DNA of 64,000 nt. Origin: Helianthus annuus (taxonomy: Eukaryota > Streptophyta > Magnoliopsida > Asterales > Asteraceae). The position numbers were made by a program, and so were the translations under genes. The notes beneath the pieces are model-generated. The model had not been told where the DNA came from and did not search any database. It was given only the letters and a program-made list of their open reading frames with translations. Below are positions 1 to 11,959 of the stretch, piece by piece (position 1 is the stretch's first letter; each line of letters opens with the position of its first letter). The DNA lies in contig NC_035436.2 in NCBI RefSeq assembly GCF_002127325.2, positions 110,941,591 to 111,005,590 on the forward strand, in the 5' to 3' direction.

Positions 1-183
1 GCGAGCATGTCTTCGCTAAGCATTGTTTATGGACCCATTTACTTTGATTAGTCGCTGTGTGTCATTTGTTTGCTTTGTGATACAGACAAATGACCACCAT
101 CCTTGCTTTGTTGATTTTGTTTCATCCCGTTCTTTTCATCTAATCATCTCACTCGTTTCTTCTCGTGTTTTCCTCTTTCTAGC
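1..183 (+). other. El-1 untranslated leader, distal part
   Basis: This pyrimidine-rich stretch before the gag ATG aligns by eye with the ends of the leaders of El-4 (about 23660-23834) and El-6 (about 39210-39386), sharing tracts such as CATCTAATCATCTCACT. No reading frame in it is conserved between the copies. Confidence 0.75.
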
Positions 184-3100
184 ATGCCTCCTCGACGCGA
201 AAATCAGCTACCAAATGCCGAACTGGCAGAAATCATCGCACAGCATATGGCTGCTGCGTTCCCGAATCTTATTGCTCAGCTTAACCAAGCCAACATCAAT
301 CAGAACGCTCCTTGTAACTTCAAGAGCTTCAATTCGGCTAAACCACTCAAGTTCAGTGGTACTGAGGGGGCAACTGGGCTCCTTCAATGGTTTGAGAGCA
401 TTGAGAATACTTTTCGTCATGTTCAGTGTCCTGATAATCGCAAGGTCGAGTTTGCTTCTAGTGTTTTTCAGAAGAGGGCGTTGACATGGTGGAACGGGGT
501 TATGAGAGATCGTGGTGCTGAAGTCGCTTTAGCACAAACATGGGCTGAGTTAAGGACTCTCATGATGAGTGAGTTCTGTCCTCGTCATGAATTGCGAGCG
601 CTGGAAAGGGAGTTTGATGATCTAAAGCAGTTTAGTGGTGAGCACCGGGCATATACTGACAGGTTCGAAGAGTTGAGCTTGTTATGCCCAACAATGGTTA
701 CCCCACTTGATAAAGCTATCGAGAGATACATTGATGGTCTACCTGACTCTGTGCAAGACATCGTTACTGGTAGTAAACCTACCACTGTTCGTCAGGCCAT
801 CGAGCTATCTGCAACGTTGACTGAATCTCAGATTCGAAAGGGTAAGTTGCATCGGAAGGGTGACAAGAAGGGTAAGAAGCAGGATTCTGATAAGAAGGAT
901 AGCAAGAAAGGAAAGAACAAGAAGGGGAGTGATGCGGGTTCTTCGAGGGGTTCGAGGAAGCGGAAGGCTTCCCAGAACTATGCCGTTACTACTCAGGCTC
1001 AAGCTGCTCAAAATCAGCCTGCGCAACCTCCTGCCAAGAAACCGTACTTTGGCAATGCACCTCTGTGCAACAGGTGTAACGGACATCATCAACCACACCA
1101 TCAGTGCCGTCAATGCACCAACTGCGGAAGACCTGGTCATCTCGCTGCTACATGCCGCATTCCTGTCAATCAGAATCGGGCAGCTCAAAACCCGGCTCAA
1201 CAAGTTGCCCAGCCTCTTGCCCAGCAACAAGGTCAAGCAGCACGACCTCACTTTCCCCCAGGCGCTTGTTACAACTGTGGGGATCTGACCCACTTCCGCA
1301 ACCATTGTCCAAGGTTGATTAATGCGAACCCAGTTCAAGCTCAGGCTCGTGGACGAGCTTTTAACATGAATGCTGTTGAGGCGCAAGCCGACAACGAAGT
1401 GGTGAACGGTACGTTCTTTGTTAATAATCAACCTGCGTCTGTTCTTTTTGATTCAGGGGCCGATAAGAGTTTTGTGTCGTTATCTTTTGAGCCTTTGCTT
1501 CACGTGTCTAGAACGAAACTAGGTAAGCCTTTAACTGTCGAAGTTGCGAATGGTGAACCCGTTGTTCTTAATTCTGTTCTTCGCAACTGTCAATTGAACC
1601 TTAGCAACCATCTCTTTCCTATTGACCTCACCCCTATGCATCTTGGAAGCTTCGACATTATTGTGGGTATGGATTGGTTAGCCAAGCATCACGCAGAGGT
1701 AGTTTGTTTCGAGAAGATCGTTCGTGTACCGCTCCCGTCAGGTGAGATCCTTCAGGTTCGTGGTGAGAAACCTGTTAGTAGCCTCAACCTTATGTCTTGC
1801 TTTCAAGCTCGGAAGTATCTGCGAAAGAACTATGTGGCCTTCTTGGCACATGTTACGGCAGATAAAGACCAAGGTAAGCCTATTCAAGATATCCCTGTTG
1901 TTCGGGATTATCAGGAGCTATTTCCTGAAGAGTTGCCTGGTCTACCCCCAGCACGCCAAGTCGAGTTCCATATCGATCTCGTACCTGGTGCAAATCCTAT
2001 TGCTAGAGCTCCGTATCGCCTTGCACCGTCTGAGATGCAAGAGCTATCTAAGCAGCTTCAGGAGCTTTCTGACAAAGGTTTTATCCGTCCTAGCTTTTCT
2101 CCTTGGGGTGCTCCCGTTCTTTTTGTCAAGAAGAAGGATGGATCCTTCAGAATGTGTATCGATTATCGTGAGCTGAATAAGCTTACCATCAAGAATCGAT
2201 ATCCCCTACCTCGCATTGATGATCTCTTTGACCAGTTACAGGGTGCTACTTGCTTTTCGAAGATTGATCTTCGTTCTGGGTATCATCAACTTCGTGTACA
2301 TGAAGAGGATATTCCCAAAACAGCATTTCGCACTCGATATGGGCATTATGAGTTCACAGTCATGCCATTCGGTTTGACCAATGCTCCTGCCGTTTTCATG
2401 GACTTGATGAATAGGGTTTGCAAGCCTTATTTGGATAAGTTCATCATCGTTTTCATTGATGATATCTTAATTTATTCTAAGACGCGAGCTGATCACGAGC
2501 AACATCTTCGTCTTACTCTGGAACTCCTAAAGAAAGAGCAACTTTTTGCCAAATTCTCCAAGTGTGAATTTTGGCTTAAGGAAGTTCAATTTTTGGGTCA
2601 TATTGTCAACGAACAAGGTATTCATGTAGATCCCTCCAAGATCAGTGCGATTAAGGATTGGGATACGCCAACTACTCCTACTGAGGTTCGTTCATTCCTT
2701 GGTCTTGCGGGTTATTACCGCCGCTTCATTGAAAACTTCTCGAAGATTGCAGTTCCTCTAACTGCTCTAACTCAGAAGAACAAACCCTTTGAATGGGGTT
2801 ATAAGCAAGAAGAAGCGTTTCAGACCTTGAAGCAGAAGCTTTGCGATGCACCTATTTTAACTTTGCCTGAGGGCAATGATGATTTTGTCGTCTACTGCGA
2901 TGCATCAAAATTAGGTCTTGGCTGTGTTCTGATGCAAAGGAACAAAGTCATAGCCTACGCATCTAGACAATTGAAGGTACATGAGAGAAACTACACCACT
3001 CATGATCTTGAGTTAGGTGCAGTTGTTTTCGCTCTCAAAATCTGGAGACATTATTTGTACGGTACAAAATGCGTGGTTTTCACTAACCACAAAAGTCTCC

Positions 3101-4758
3101 AGCACATCTTCAACCAGAAGGAACTCAACATGAGGCAAAGACGTTGGGTCGAACTCCTAAACGACTATGATTGCGAAATTCGCTACCATCCTGGTAAAGC
3201 GAATGTTGTGGCTGACGCATTAAGTCGAAAGGAACGTACTATGCTTCATTGTGTTCGTGATCAATCTGCTATCCAAGCTCGATCCGATATTCAAGCCCGC
3301 ATTTCTCAGGCTCAGCATGCTTGTGTTTCACAAGACTTGATGGGTAAGGAATTACCCTATCACATTAAGCCTGATCTTGTTCTGAAGGAAGATGGATCGT
3401 ATTATTTCATGGACCGTTTGTGGGTCCCAAGCCAAGATGATCTTCGTGCTTTGCTTATGGATGAGGCCCATAAGTCTCGTTATTCTATCCATCCTGGCTC
3501 AGACAAGATGTATAAGGATCTTCGTACTCGGTATTGGTGGCCTGGTATGAAGAAAGACATTGCCTTGTACGTTTCAACGTGCCTTACTTGTCTCAAGGTT
3601 AAGGCTGAACACCAGCATCCTTATGGTCTTTTAGAGCAACCAGAGATTCCAGTTTGGAAATGGGAAAACATCGCTATGGATCTCATTACTAAACTCCCGC
3701 GCACTAAGAAAGGTCATGATGCCATCTGGGTAATTGTGGATCGTCTTACTAAATCAGCGCATTTCTTGCCAATCCGTGAGGATTTTTCTGCTGAAAAGTT
3801 GGCAAAAATCTATGTGGATGAAATTGTATCCCGACATGGTGTTCCTTTGAACATTATTTCTGATAGGGATGCTCGCTTCTCTTCTCGATTTTGGAGAACC
3901 ATGCAATCTGCTATGGGGACCCAACTCAATCTAAGCTCAGCCTATCATCCACAAACTGATGGCCAAACTGAAAGAACAATCCAGACTTTGGAGGATATGC
4001 TTAGAGCTTGTGTGATCGACTTCGGTGGTAGTTGGGATTCACATCTTCCATTGATTGAATTCTCCTACAACAACAGTTATCACTCCAGCATCAACATGGC
4101 TCCTTTCGAGGCTCTCTATGGTCGAAAATGTCGTTCACCAGTCTGCTGGAATGAGATAGGTGAGGCTCAGATTACTGGACCTGACCTCATTCTGGAGACA
4201 ACTGACAAGGTTAAGAAAGTTCGTGATAACTTACAGGCAGCTCGAAGCCGTCAAAAGAGTTACGCGGACCTAAAACGCAAGCCCTTGGATTTTCAAGTCG
4301 GTGATCGTGTATTACTTAAGGTCTCACCTTGGAAAGGTGTGATCAGATTCGGAAAGAAAGGAAAACTTGCACCTAGATACGTTGGACTATTTCAGATCGT
4401 CGAAAGAATCGGTAAGGTAGCCTACAGACTTCAATTGCCTCCTGAACTTGGAAATGTTCATCCAACCTTCCGCGTATCCAACCTCAAAAGGTGCTTAGCT
4501 GATGAGAACCTCCACATACCACTTGACGAAATTCGTGTTGATAAAACACTACATTTTGTTGAGAAACCTGTGGAAATTATGGATCGTGAAGTCAAATGGC
4601 TTAAACGCAAGCGCATTCCGTTGGTTAAAGTTCGCTGGGAATCTAAACGTGGACCTGAGTTTACTTGGGAACGTGAAGATCAAATGAAGGCGAAGTATCC
4701 ACATCTATTCTCACGAGTTTCCTCTAAACAAATTTCGGGACGAAATTTCCTCAAGTAG
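184..4758 (+). CDS. El-1 gag-pol polyprotein with chromodomain, 1,524 aa
   Basis: One open frame encodes the whole polyprotein of a plant chromovirus, which makes the capsid, cuts itself, copies RNA to DNA and integrates the copy. Visible in order: gag core (about residues 60-200), a lysine-rich basic stretch, zinc knuckles including [14 protein letters not shown] and [14 protein letters not shown] (about 310-375), protease LFDSGAD (D423), reverse transcriptase FIDD (about 757-760), RNase H (CDAS, D906), integrase HHCC finger followed by the D-D-E core (about 1166, 1227, 1264), and a chromodomain near 1462-1510 ([13 protein letters not shown]). The start is the ATG of MPPRRE, shared with El-4 and El-6. 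One oddity is TNHKSL at residue 968, where the El-4 and El-7 frames have TDHKSL; the changed residue is a metal-binding acid of RNase H. The frame is therefore open but its RNase H is probably impaired. Confidence 0.93.
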   Translation: MPPRRENQLPNAELAEIIAQHMAAAFPNLIAQLNQANINQNAPCNFKSFNSAKPLKFSGTEGATGLLQWFESIENTFRHVQCPDNRKVEFASSVFQKRALTWWNGVMRDRGAEVALAQTWAELRTLMMSEFCPRHELRALEREFDDLKQFSGEHRAYTDRFEELSLLCPTMVTPLDKAIERYIDGLPDSVQDIVTGSKPTTVRQAIELSATLTESQIRKGKLHRKGDKKGKKQDSDKKDSKKGKNKKGSDAGSSRGSRKRKASQNYAVTTQAQAAQNQPAQPPAKKPYFGNAPLCNRCNGHHQPHHQCRQCTNCGRPGHLAATCRIPVNQNRAAQNPAQQVAQPLAQQQGQAARPHFPPGACYNCGDLTHFRNHCPRLINANPVQAQARGRAFNMNAVEAQADNEVVNGTFFVNNQPASVLFDSGADKSFVSLSFEPLLHVSRTKLGKPLTVEVANGEPVVLNSVLRNCQLNLSNHLFPIDLTPMHLGSFDIIVGMDWLAKHHAEVVCFEKIVRVPLPSGEILQVRGEKPVSSLNLMSCFQARKYLRKNYVAFLAHVTADKDQGKPIQDIPVVRDYQELFPEELPGLPPARQVEFHIDLVPGANPIARAPYRLAPSEMQELSKQLQELSDKGFIRPSFSPWGAPVLFVKKKDGSFRMCIDYRELNKLTIKNRYPLPRIDDLFDQLQGATCFSKIDLRSGYHQLRVHEEDIPKTAFRTRYGHYEFTVMPFGLTNAPAVFMDLMNRVCKPYLDKFIIVFIDDILIYSKTRADHEQHLRLTLELLKKEQLFAKFSKCEFWLKEVQFLGHIVNEQGIHVDPSKISAIKDWDTPTTPTEVRSFLGLAGYYRRFIENFSKIAVPLTALTQKNKPFEWGYKQEEAFQTLKQKLCDAPILTLPEGNDDFVVYCDASKLGLGCVLMQRNKVIAYASRQLKVHERNYTTHDLELGAVVFALKIWRHYLYGTKCVVFTNHKSLQHIFNQKELNMRQRRWVELLNDYDCEIRYHPGKANVVADALSRKERTMLHCVRDQSAIQARSDIQARISQAQHACVSQDLMGKELPYHIKPDLVLKEDGSYYFMDRLWVPSQDDLRALLMDEAHKSRYSIHPGSDKMYKDLRTRYWWPGMKKDIALYVSTCLTCLKVKAEHQHPYGLLEQPEIPVWKWENIAMDLITKLPRTKKGHDAIWVIVDRLTKSAHFLPIREDFSAEKLAKIYVDEIVSRHGVPLNIISDRDARFSSRFWRTMQSAMGTQLNLSSAYHPQTDGQTERTIQTLEDMLRACVIDFGGSWDSHLPLIEFSYNNSYHSSINMAPFEALYGRKCRSPVCWNEIGEAQITGPDLILETTDKVKKVRDNLQAARSRQKSYADLKRKPLDFQVGDRVLLKVSPWKGVIRFGKKGKLAPRYVGLFQIVERIGKVAYRLQLPPELGNVHPTFRVSNLKRCLADENLHIPLDEIRVDKTLHFVEKPVEIMDREVKWLKRKRIPLVKVRWESKRGPEFTWEREDQMKAKYPHLFSRVSSKQISGRNFLK

Positions 4759-4765
4759 GGGAGAC
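4731..4765 (+). promoter_or_regulatory. El-1 dyad and polypurine tract
   Basis: AAATTTCGGGACGAAATTT (arms of eight, loop GGA) overlaps the last gag-pol codons. It is followed by the purine run GTAGGGGAGA directly before the 3' LTR, where plus-strand DNA synthesis is primed. The same pair occurs in El-4, El-6, El-7 and, slightly changed, El-3. Confidence 0.85.
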
Positions 4766-5617
4766 TGTGACATCTGTGCTTGTAATCATTGTAAACAGTT
4801 CGGTTATCAATGAAATAAAGTTATTTGATCCCAATGTTTGTTTATTTATGTTTAATATTTTTCATGTTTTGGCTTTTATTCGATTTCAAACTCTATATCG
4901 CTTTCTGGAGAATTATACGCAAACTGGTGCGTAAGCGTATTCAGTTAAATGCGACAAATGCCCCGGAACATCAATTTATGCTTAACATACCTTAAATAAC
5001 CTTTACATAACTTAGAAATAAGTTTTGAAGGCTTTGGTATGGCAAAATCTAGTTTATTCGCTTACAGGGACTAAAATTGACAAACTGCGAAAGTATGCCA
5101 ATCTGAACTGTAACGAACATTCCGGAACATGATCATAAGTTAAACACACCTTAAATATCCTTTACATAGCTTAGAAATAGGCTTTGAGGGGTTTGGTGTG
5201 CTAAAATAAACTTTATGCTCATTCAGGGACTAAAAGTGTCAAAAAGTGCATAAGTTTGCACTTTCGCGCATATCTTACGTTCTGAATACTTCCGGACATC
5301 CAAAAATTTATGTAAGCATTAAAATATTATGTCTTAATGTTTGGCATGAGAAAAATCCATTCGTCGCGCAATTTGGATCGTTTTTCGCGCTTATGCGCAT
5401 TCCGTCGTAATTAGGCGAACATCGCGATCGTACGACCAAACGAACCGACATCCGAGATATTTTTGAGCATGTTTTGAGTTCCCTATACTTTAACATCATT
5501 TTAGAGCCTTGAAATGAGGTTAACGGGGCTTAAACGTGCCAAAAATGGGCCAAAATGCATGTTTCTGAAGTGCAGGGACTAAAACTGCAATTTCTGAACT
5601 TTGACCCTTAGGCGGAG

Positions 5618-5646
5618 CGCGTAAGGATTCATGCAATCCTTACGCG
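5618..5646 (+). promoter_or_regulatory. GC-rich inverted repeat in El-1 U3
   Basis: Arms GCGTAAGGATT and AATCCTTACGC flank the loop CATGC, about 200 bp upstream of the TATA box and in an otherwise AT-rich LTR. El-4 and El-6 carry different CpG-rich motifs at the corresponding place. Confidence 0.65.
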
Positions 5647-5839
5647 GGGCGCGTCAGACTCCCAGTTCTACAAAAATGTTTTTAACAGCTGGTTGCAGCT
5701 GTCTTGCACCTCCAAACCACTTGCAAATGGTTTTTATCAATACTAGGGGCTCCCATGGGTTATTTTTCAGTGGGTGTGAGTTGTATAGCCAAGATCGAAG
5801 CACGTTTATCGAGGAACGATCCTAACGGTCTTGGTTTTC

Positions 5840-5848
5840 CTATAAATA
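5840..5848 (+). promoter_or_regulatory. TATA box of El-1 LTR
   Basis: CTATAAATACCC matches the plant TATA consensus and is conserved in both El-4 LTRs (20583, 29471). Confidence 0.75.
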
Positions 5849-6000
5849 CCCATCCACCCCCATTGCAAAACTCACTTGAATTCTGAGGTTGCTCTCTAAG
5901 TTGGGGTGCTTTGACACTTCATACCTGAGAGTACTCGGAATTCAATCTTGCGGGGACCCGTTGTAAGTATTCTTTCGTTCTTTTATTGCTTTTCGAGTCC

Positions 6001-6680
6001 GAAAGTCAAACTTTGTTTGACTTTCTGCATTGACCAGTTTATGGTCAATGCGAAGTTCGTTTGAACTTCATAACGTGAGCGTAATCACGATGGTTATAGT
6101 CCCTAGCGACTATACCTACTGATTACCACGTTATCTAGGCTTAGTGACGAGTCGTAGTTTCGGTCAAAATGCGTTTTCTTGCGCATTTTGTAACCAAACT
6201 ACTCTAGGGTATTAAAACCGTTTGTTTTAATACCAAACCTGTTTTCTAACATTACTAAACATGTTCTAGCATGTTTAGCTCGTCGCTTTTAGTTTTTGTG
6301 CTTGTCTAGGGTCGTAAAGGTAAGCGATCTAAACAATCGCTTATGCTTACGAACCCGACCCATTTGGTCGATCATTAGGATCCGACCAAACACATTAGGT
6401 GACCATAGTGTATAGGGAATAACCTTTCAAGATTACGCCTTATGGTCACGCCGTATAAGTAGTTGTATGACAAGTGGTTCTTATGCTTTAGGTAAATTAC
6501 CAAAATGCCCTTTTTACACTAAAATTCATTTTAAACTTATGTAACATAATTTTTGACACCTAAACTGATTTAGCAACAATATTAAATGTGTTAAGGCATA
6601 TCTTGCTTGTCATAGGGCTAGTTAGGCGTTTCAAGCGCGTTTTACGCAAACGACGCGTTAAAGTAGCATAAGCTACCTAA
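6001..6680 (+). other. Array of consecutive hairpins in El-1 R/U5
   Basis: Near-perfect inverted repeats follow each other almost without a gap. GAAAGTCAAA/TTTGACTTTC is at 6001-6025, GCATTGACCA/TGGTCAATGC at 6027-6051, and GAAGTTC/GAACTTC at 6052-6069. TATAGTC/GACTATA (6095-6114) lies inside a long-range stem AACGTG..GTAATCA / TGATTAC CACGTT (6072-6132). CAAAATGCG/CGCATTTTG (6165-6190) lies inside GTAGTTT/AAACTAC (6154-6202). GGTATTAAAAC/GTTTTAATACC is at 6208-6234, CTAAACATG/CATGTTTAG at 6255-6278, TAAGCGAT/ATCGCTTA inside GGGTCG/CGACCC at 6309-6361, TTTGGTCG/CGACCAAA at 6363-6390, GTGACCATA/TATGGTCAC at 6399-6449, and GTAGC/GCTAC near 6664. The array lies downstream of the TATA box, so it should be present in RNA. 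Its role is unknown to me. Confidence 0.85.
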
Positions 6681-8411
6681 GCGGGTCGTAACGGGTCAAA
6701 AGCACTTAGGTTAGGTTTCGTTTTAGTATGAAGGCTTTGTCAAACCATATTACATAAGTTCCAACACTTATTTGGTTTACGAACCCTCGTACTACCCGAT
6801 CCTCCGATAGGTCCGTTTATTAATATAGATGCCTTTATAGGTGCCGTTTGATTCCGTGATCTTCTAGCATTGCTTGGTGGTTGTTCTACGACTTCTAAGC
6901 AAATCACGAGTGAGTACATAGTCCCCTCTTTTACTGTTTTCCAAACATTTTGGGGTGAAACACATGTGCCTACTTGTTACTTTCGTGTTTTCTTGTTTTC
7001 ACATCATATGCTTGCTATGTTCTTTAGTACATTCATAGTACATGATTTCATTACATTGTTTTGCTATGTATGTTAACTTAACATGCTAGCACATTGATTT
7101 ACATTACATTACTTTGCTAAATATGTTTACATGACATATTAGCACATTGTTTTACATGACTTTTCTGTTCTGTATGTTTACTTAGCATATTTAGCACATT
7201 GTTTTCACGTAACTTGCTTACATTTGGTATGACATTTGGTATGCATAAACGGTTCTTTACTACATTCATTAACATTGATCACGCCGCTCGGTAGTAAGTA
7301 GTGGTACCATAGGACTTGACAAATCCCGTTCCTAACATCCTGGGTTGGTGTGGATGTAAGGAATGACTGAATCCGTGAACATTTTACTTTGATAACCTTT
7401 ACTCTAAGGTTATCCTGCTGTCTCAAGGCTTGAATGTAATGCGTTAACTTACCACATAAATGTTTGTATCAATAAAACAAGTTTTCTACTTGGCAAAACA
7501 TAACTTTTTGATTTACTCAAAATACTTTGTTTTGTTCCTTTTTACTTATGGTTAAGTATTCTCATTTTGTTACTTACCATACATAACTTTTGTTTATACA
7601 TAACTACATGACTGCATTTTGGGTTTAAACATTGACAATGGTTTGGACAAGAACATTTGATGATTGGTTTGAACATGAACTATATGCTTTGGTGGTTTGT
7701 TTAAGTGACTTAAGTAGCGATATGCGTGTAGTATGATACAAGCATGGTGGATACGCCGCTGGTACTTCCTATATATAAGTGCTTGTATTGTACTACATGT
7801 CATAGCGTTATTTAAATCATTTGGTTTGGACTTATACATTTTTACACGAGTAATACATTTTTCACAAGACTTCGTTTTACCAAAACAAACTTGCTTTATG
7901 CAACTTATTTTACTTGGTTATTCTTAAACCATACATAATCCTTTTATTTATATTTATCATCAAACTTTATCGCTTTCCAAATGATTTACAAAACAAAACA
8001 TTTTACAAGGTTCATGACTGACTTTTATTAAACACTTTTCTTAAACTTATAAGTCATGAATCCTATTTTTCACAAAACCTATGTTACTCACAGGCATTTT
8101 TATGCTGACGTACCTATTTTCACATGTGTTTCAGGAGCAAATGCGTAGGATGATCGTGACACGCTAGGGTGGACTTGGGCCTTAGTGACATAAAACAGAA
8201 CTAGACGTAGTTTAATTTCGTCATGTGCTCTTTAGTTCTGTAGTTTTAAGACAATGTAACTTGTTGGTTCTTGTTTGAAACAATGTATTCCACCCCTGGG
8301 TGATGAATAAAATAATATTTTAATTACCTTGGTTGTGGAACAATAATTCTGTTACAACACTCCCCGATGTTTCCGCCACGATTTGATGTTTTACGTGGTC
8401 GGGGTGTGACA

Positions 8412-10560
8412 CCTCATTACGTTATAAGCAATATATCTATGATTTGCGCGTCGTAATATATATACTCAAACGTGACATATAGTAAATATCGTAATACACA
8501 TAATCTTGTCAACTCTTAACATGTCATCATACACATATTGTAAATCACATAACACATTGTAACACATAAAGTTTACCCATGAACGATCAATTCTAGTGTA
8601 TATTGAAAAACGCGTATTTTTGTGATTCGGTAATGTTTTTGGGCGTCGAAAGTCATGTATGACTAACCAAACACCAAGTAAACTTAATATAAGCTAAAAT
8701 ACTTATTTTTATATCAAAAATATTAGTTTACTTACTGATCTAAAACAGTTTTATAAAAATCTTTCGAAAAGCCGATTTTTAACCGTTTTACCGCATAGTT
8801 TTGCATCATATGTTACCATAACCATCCCAAATCGTAACGACCTGATATTTTTACATAAGGCATGTTATTTACTACTTAAAACAAAAATTTTAACCACATA
8901 TATGCAGGTCTCATGAAAAGCACAAAAATCATGCAAATAGCACCCGATTTACTACTTTTTAAGCCTAACGTACAACATGCAAAGCTACCAAGTTATGACA
9001 TAATTTTTGTAACTTCAAAACACATCATATAAATTTATTTTTCATGTTTACTTACTGATTTGAATGAATATTCATTATATCATACACAAATCATCAAACA
9101 CTTGCATTTTAACTATCATTCAAGAACATGCAACAACTTAAAAACTCACAAACACACCTAATAATTTTCGGCCATTAACTCATTCATATATCAAATATTA
9201 TTTCAAGAAATTCTAAGTTACTTTCATCACATAATTCATACAAATTTCACATGCATGTCATTTTAATCTTTCATGTAATCATCACAATTAAGTATCATAC
9301 TTCAATCAACACATAATCTCTATCATACACATTCATGTATTTTCGGCCATACATATATATGTTTCCAAAAATTTCCCTTGTCACCTAATCAATACAAATC
9401 GCAAGAACTTTTACATAGCACCTTTTTGATTATACATGCATTCATTTTTCAAGAATAAATCAAACAAGCATCCATCAAAAATCAAACTAAATCTCAAATA
9501 CATACACATATGTATATATGGTTATATATACATACACACATACTTCCATTTTTATTTTGTGTAAAAACCCATTTCTTTTTAGTTTCAAGTTTGTGAATAA
9601 TCCAAGAACCTTGAGAAACTTCTATCATCATCAATATCACCAAAAATCAAGAACAAGGATTTTAAATTAAATTTTATACCTTCAAGATTTTGATGGGTTT
9701 TTGACAAACTATGATGATTTGGAGCTTGGTTCTTGCTTGAAACACCTTCAAATCACCTTTGGATCTTCAAAAGTGCTTGGAACAAGCTTGGAATGAACTT
9801 GAAATCTTGGAGAAGGGTTGAAAAACGAAAATGAAAGGAAAAAGAGGGGTGTTCGGCCGAGTATGTAGAGGAAAGAAAGAGATGGGATTTGATTTTGATA
9901 CTTGGGAGATTATCAAGGATTGTGTTGGGTGATATAGGGGAAAAAGATCACAAGGGAAGATTCATGTTGCAACACATGGCACACATGCACAAGAGGTGGA
10001 TCTTGGTGCCGCTACCTATCTTCCATACACTAGTTCCATGCATATTTTGTATATATAATATATAATTGGTAAAAACAGGTATTTAACTGGATACCGAGTA
10101 TTTTATCTAGCGTTTTAATCCCGGTTTATGGCCTTTTAAATTATTTTTATTACTGAAATAAATATCAGTTGCCGAGAATGGTTGCGTTGTCCGTGTTTCG
10201 CAGTGTACGCACTGTGTTACGCAGTAACACGCGGTATGCTCTTAAACTTGAAAAATAACGTTTTAAAGCATTTTAACTTATTTTTCAACAAGATCATGAT
10301 TAAAAATAAATTTTAATCATAACAGAATATTTTTGGGATTTAAATATTATCCGGGTGGTCACCAACGTTTGTTTCGCAGTTTTGTCGCATATAGTTCCTA
10401 AGTTCAAACAAACATGTTTTCGCCATACCGAGTCCTTTAAAACTTATTTCTAAGTAATATAAAGGGTATTTAGGGTATGTTTGGCTCAGGTCATTGTTCC
10501 GAAGTGTACGTCGCATTAAACCGACTACGTTTACATAACAGTTTACGTATACTTTCAGAA
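8412..10560 (-). repeat. El-2: minus-strand LTR fragment interrupted by El-1
   Basis: From 8412 to about 10370 the sequence runs parallel to 12570-14730 of the El-3 LTR. Shared landmarks include AATATATCTAYGATTTGCG, ACACCAAGTAAACTTAA, GCCGATTTTTRACCGTTTTA and GGGTGGTCACC. From 10380 to 10510 it instead matches, in reverse, the U3 module of the El-1 LTR (GCCATACCGAGTCCTTTAAA). It is thus a relative of the El-3 LTR with a different U3. Its left end is cut by El-1 and its right end is uncertain. Confidence 0.7.
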
Positions 10561-11219
10561 AAGCTCTTGAGAGTTCGAAAACGTACAAGGATTGAAATGT
10601 GTAATTGTCATATGTAATTATACAGATTCCAAGAATGAAATTCAAGATTTCATTGGACTCGAAATTGTTCGGGATTGTAAAATGATTGTAAAGGCACAAT
10701 GGTTACATAATGCTTGATAGTGCAAGTAAGCGCAAACCATTAATGGGAGCGCAAAATATTAACAAACTTATCTAATGGGTCATGAGAGAATATAAATAGG
10801 AGAACGCAAACGAGGAAACAGGAGCGTTAAAAACATTAGGATAAAAGAACCCGGGTAATGGGTTGTAAAGAAATAAATGTGTGGACCGGATAACGGTAAG
10901 TGGAAAACAAACCGACGCGTAAATGACGTAAGAAGTTGTAGAGTCCGAAGATTAATCCAAAAAGAAAACGAATGTGGCCTTAGACTACAGTCAAATCGAT
11001 AAAATTCAAAAATGAAAATAAATGAATTTTAGGCTTGAAAGGGGTGCCATGACACCAAAAATGTATTTTTAAGAGCGAAACGACACGAGTAAAAGATGAT
11101 CTATGGGATCATTATAACCTTCAGATTATAAACAATGTAAGGGTTTAAAGGACTAAATGACCCTCGCGTCAGCAATAGAAAGAAATAAACTATAGGGGCC
11201 TCACCAAAAAGGGTGAAAG
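10561..11219. other. Unassigned AT-rich stretch
   Basis: No coding frame or LTR edge is visible. A TATA-like GAATATAAATAGG occurs near 10789 on the + strand. It could be the remainder of El-2 or older host DNA. The last five bases before El-3, GAAAG, are the left half of its expected target duplication. Confidence 0.4.
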
Positions 11220-11959
11220 TGTCACACCTTAAAAACGTCACAGCGGAATATAAAACGTAGTGGTGACGGAAGTTGGTGCCCATTTATACTTGCTGAACGA
11301 TGCATTGAATTGTTGGACATTTTAACTTAACTAAAACATAGATTTTAAAACATAAGTCTTAAAGTTCATCACAACCACATCATAGTTAAGTTGTCTTGAT
11401 CCTTACGGATATTATTACATTTGTCCCAAATTGTTTTAAAAGTTTGTCCAACACATTAAGAAACCAAACATGCATCAACAACCACAAGATATGCCATAAT
11501 TCCCGAAGCCGAGGTCAAGTACCTGAAGAACACTTTAAAATCAAGTCTCAACACAAAGGAAGTGAGTTCACATATTCAAATTTAAATAATTTCATCCCAA
11601 GGAAAATCTTTCTAATTATGTGTTTATTATAAAAACATCCATATAATTTACTAAAGTCTGTTTATTTCCTTAATAAAAATCCAAGGGTTAGCCGTCACAA
11701 GCGTTTCCCAAAAACCTTCGAACAAAGCATCTTCCCAAGTTTACATATTAAATTTATAATATCAAATGTTCGGACTCGTAAGTTAGCTAGACTCGTAAAT
11801 TTATAATATCGAGGCCATCTATGATGCCTGCCTCATGTACAATATATATATATATATCCTACTAATATGACAAATTTAATATAAACCGTTGTACGAATTT
11901 ACTGAAATCCCTGGGACCAAGTAAATTCGTCTCAACTACATGGTCATTTTCTCTGAAAC

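Larger units (their letters stand above)
1..8411 (+). mobile_element. El-1: Ty3/gypsy chromovirus, 5' end outside window
   Basis: The stretch runs from the end of the internal leader, through an uninterrupted gag-pol frame, to a complete 3' LTR that starts TGTGACATCTG and ends GGGGTGTGACA. The 5' LTR and primer binding site lie left of the window. The five bases after the LTR are CCTCA; the matching left target duplication cannot be checked. The element interrupts El-2, because the flank from 8412 resembles the middle of the El-3 LTR rather than an LTR edge. Lineage (Tekay/Del-like chromovirus) is inferred from the C-terminal chromodomain and the long LTR. Confidence 0.9.
4766..8411 (+). repeat. 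El-1 3' LTR, 3,646 bp
   Basis: The LTR starts TGTGACAT right after the polypurine tract and ends GTGTGACA. U3 (4766 to about 5840) holds two imperfect copies of a module of about 150 bp, recognisable by TTTACATARCTTAGAAATA, near 4975-5060 and 5130-5215. It also holds a GC-rich inverted repeat at 5618-5646. A TATA box at 5841 puts the transcript start near 5870, so about 2.5 kb of the LTR would be transcribed. The first 700 bp of that contain a dense set of hairpins. No coding capacity is evident. Confidence 0.92.

Noticed and set aside
860..1431. Long alternative frames over gag
   Set aside because: Shadows of the gag-pol frame, produced by its basic and Gln-rich codons.
7594..7927. Overlapping small frames in the LTRs (also near 22420-22871 and 31252-31703)
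   Set aside because: They lie on opposite strands over one another in non-coding LTR sequence, with AT-rich composition and no recognisable motif.
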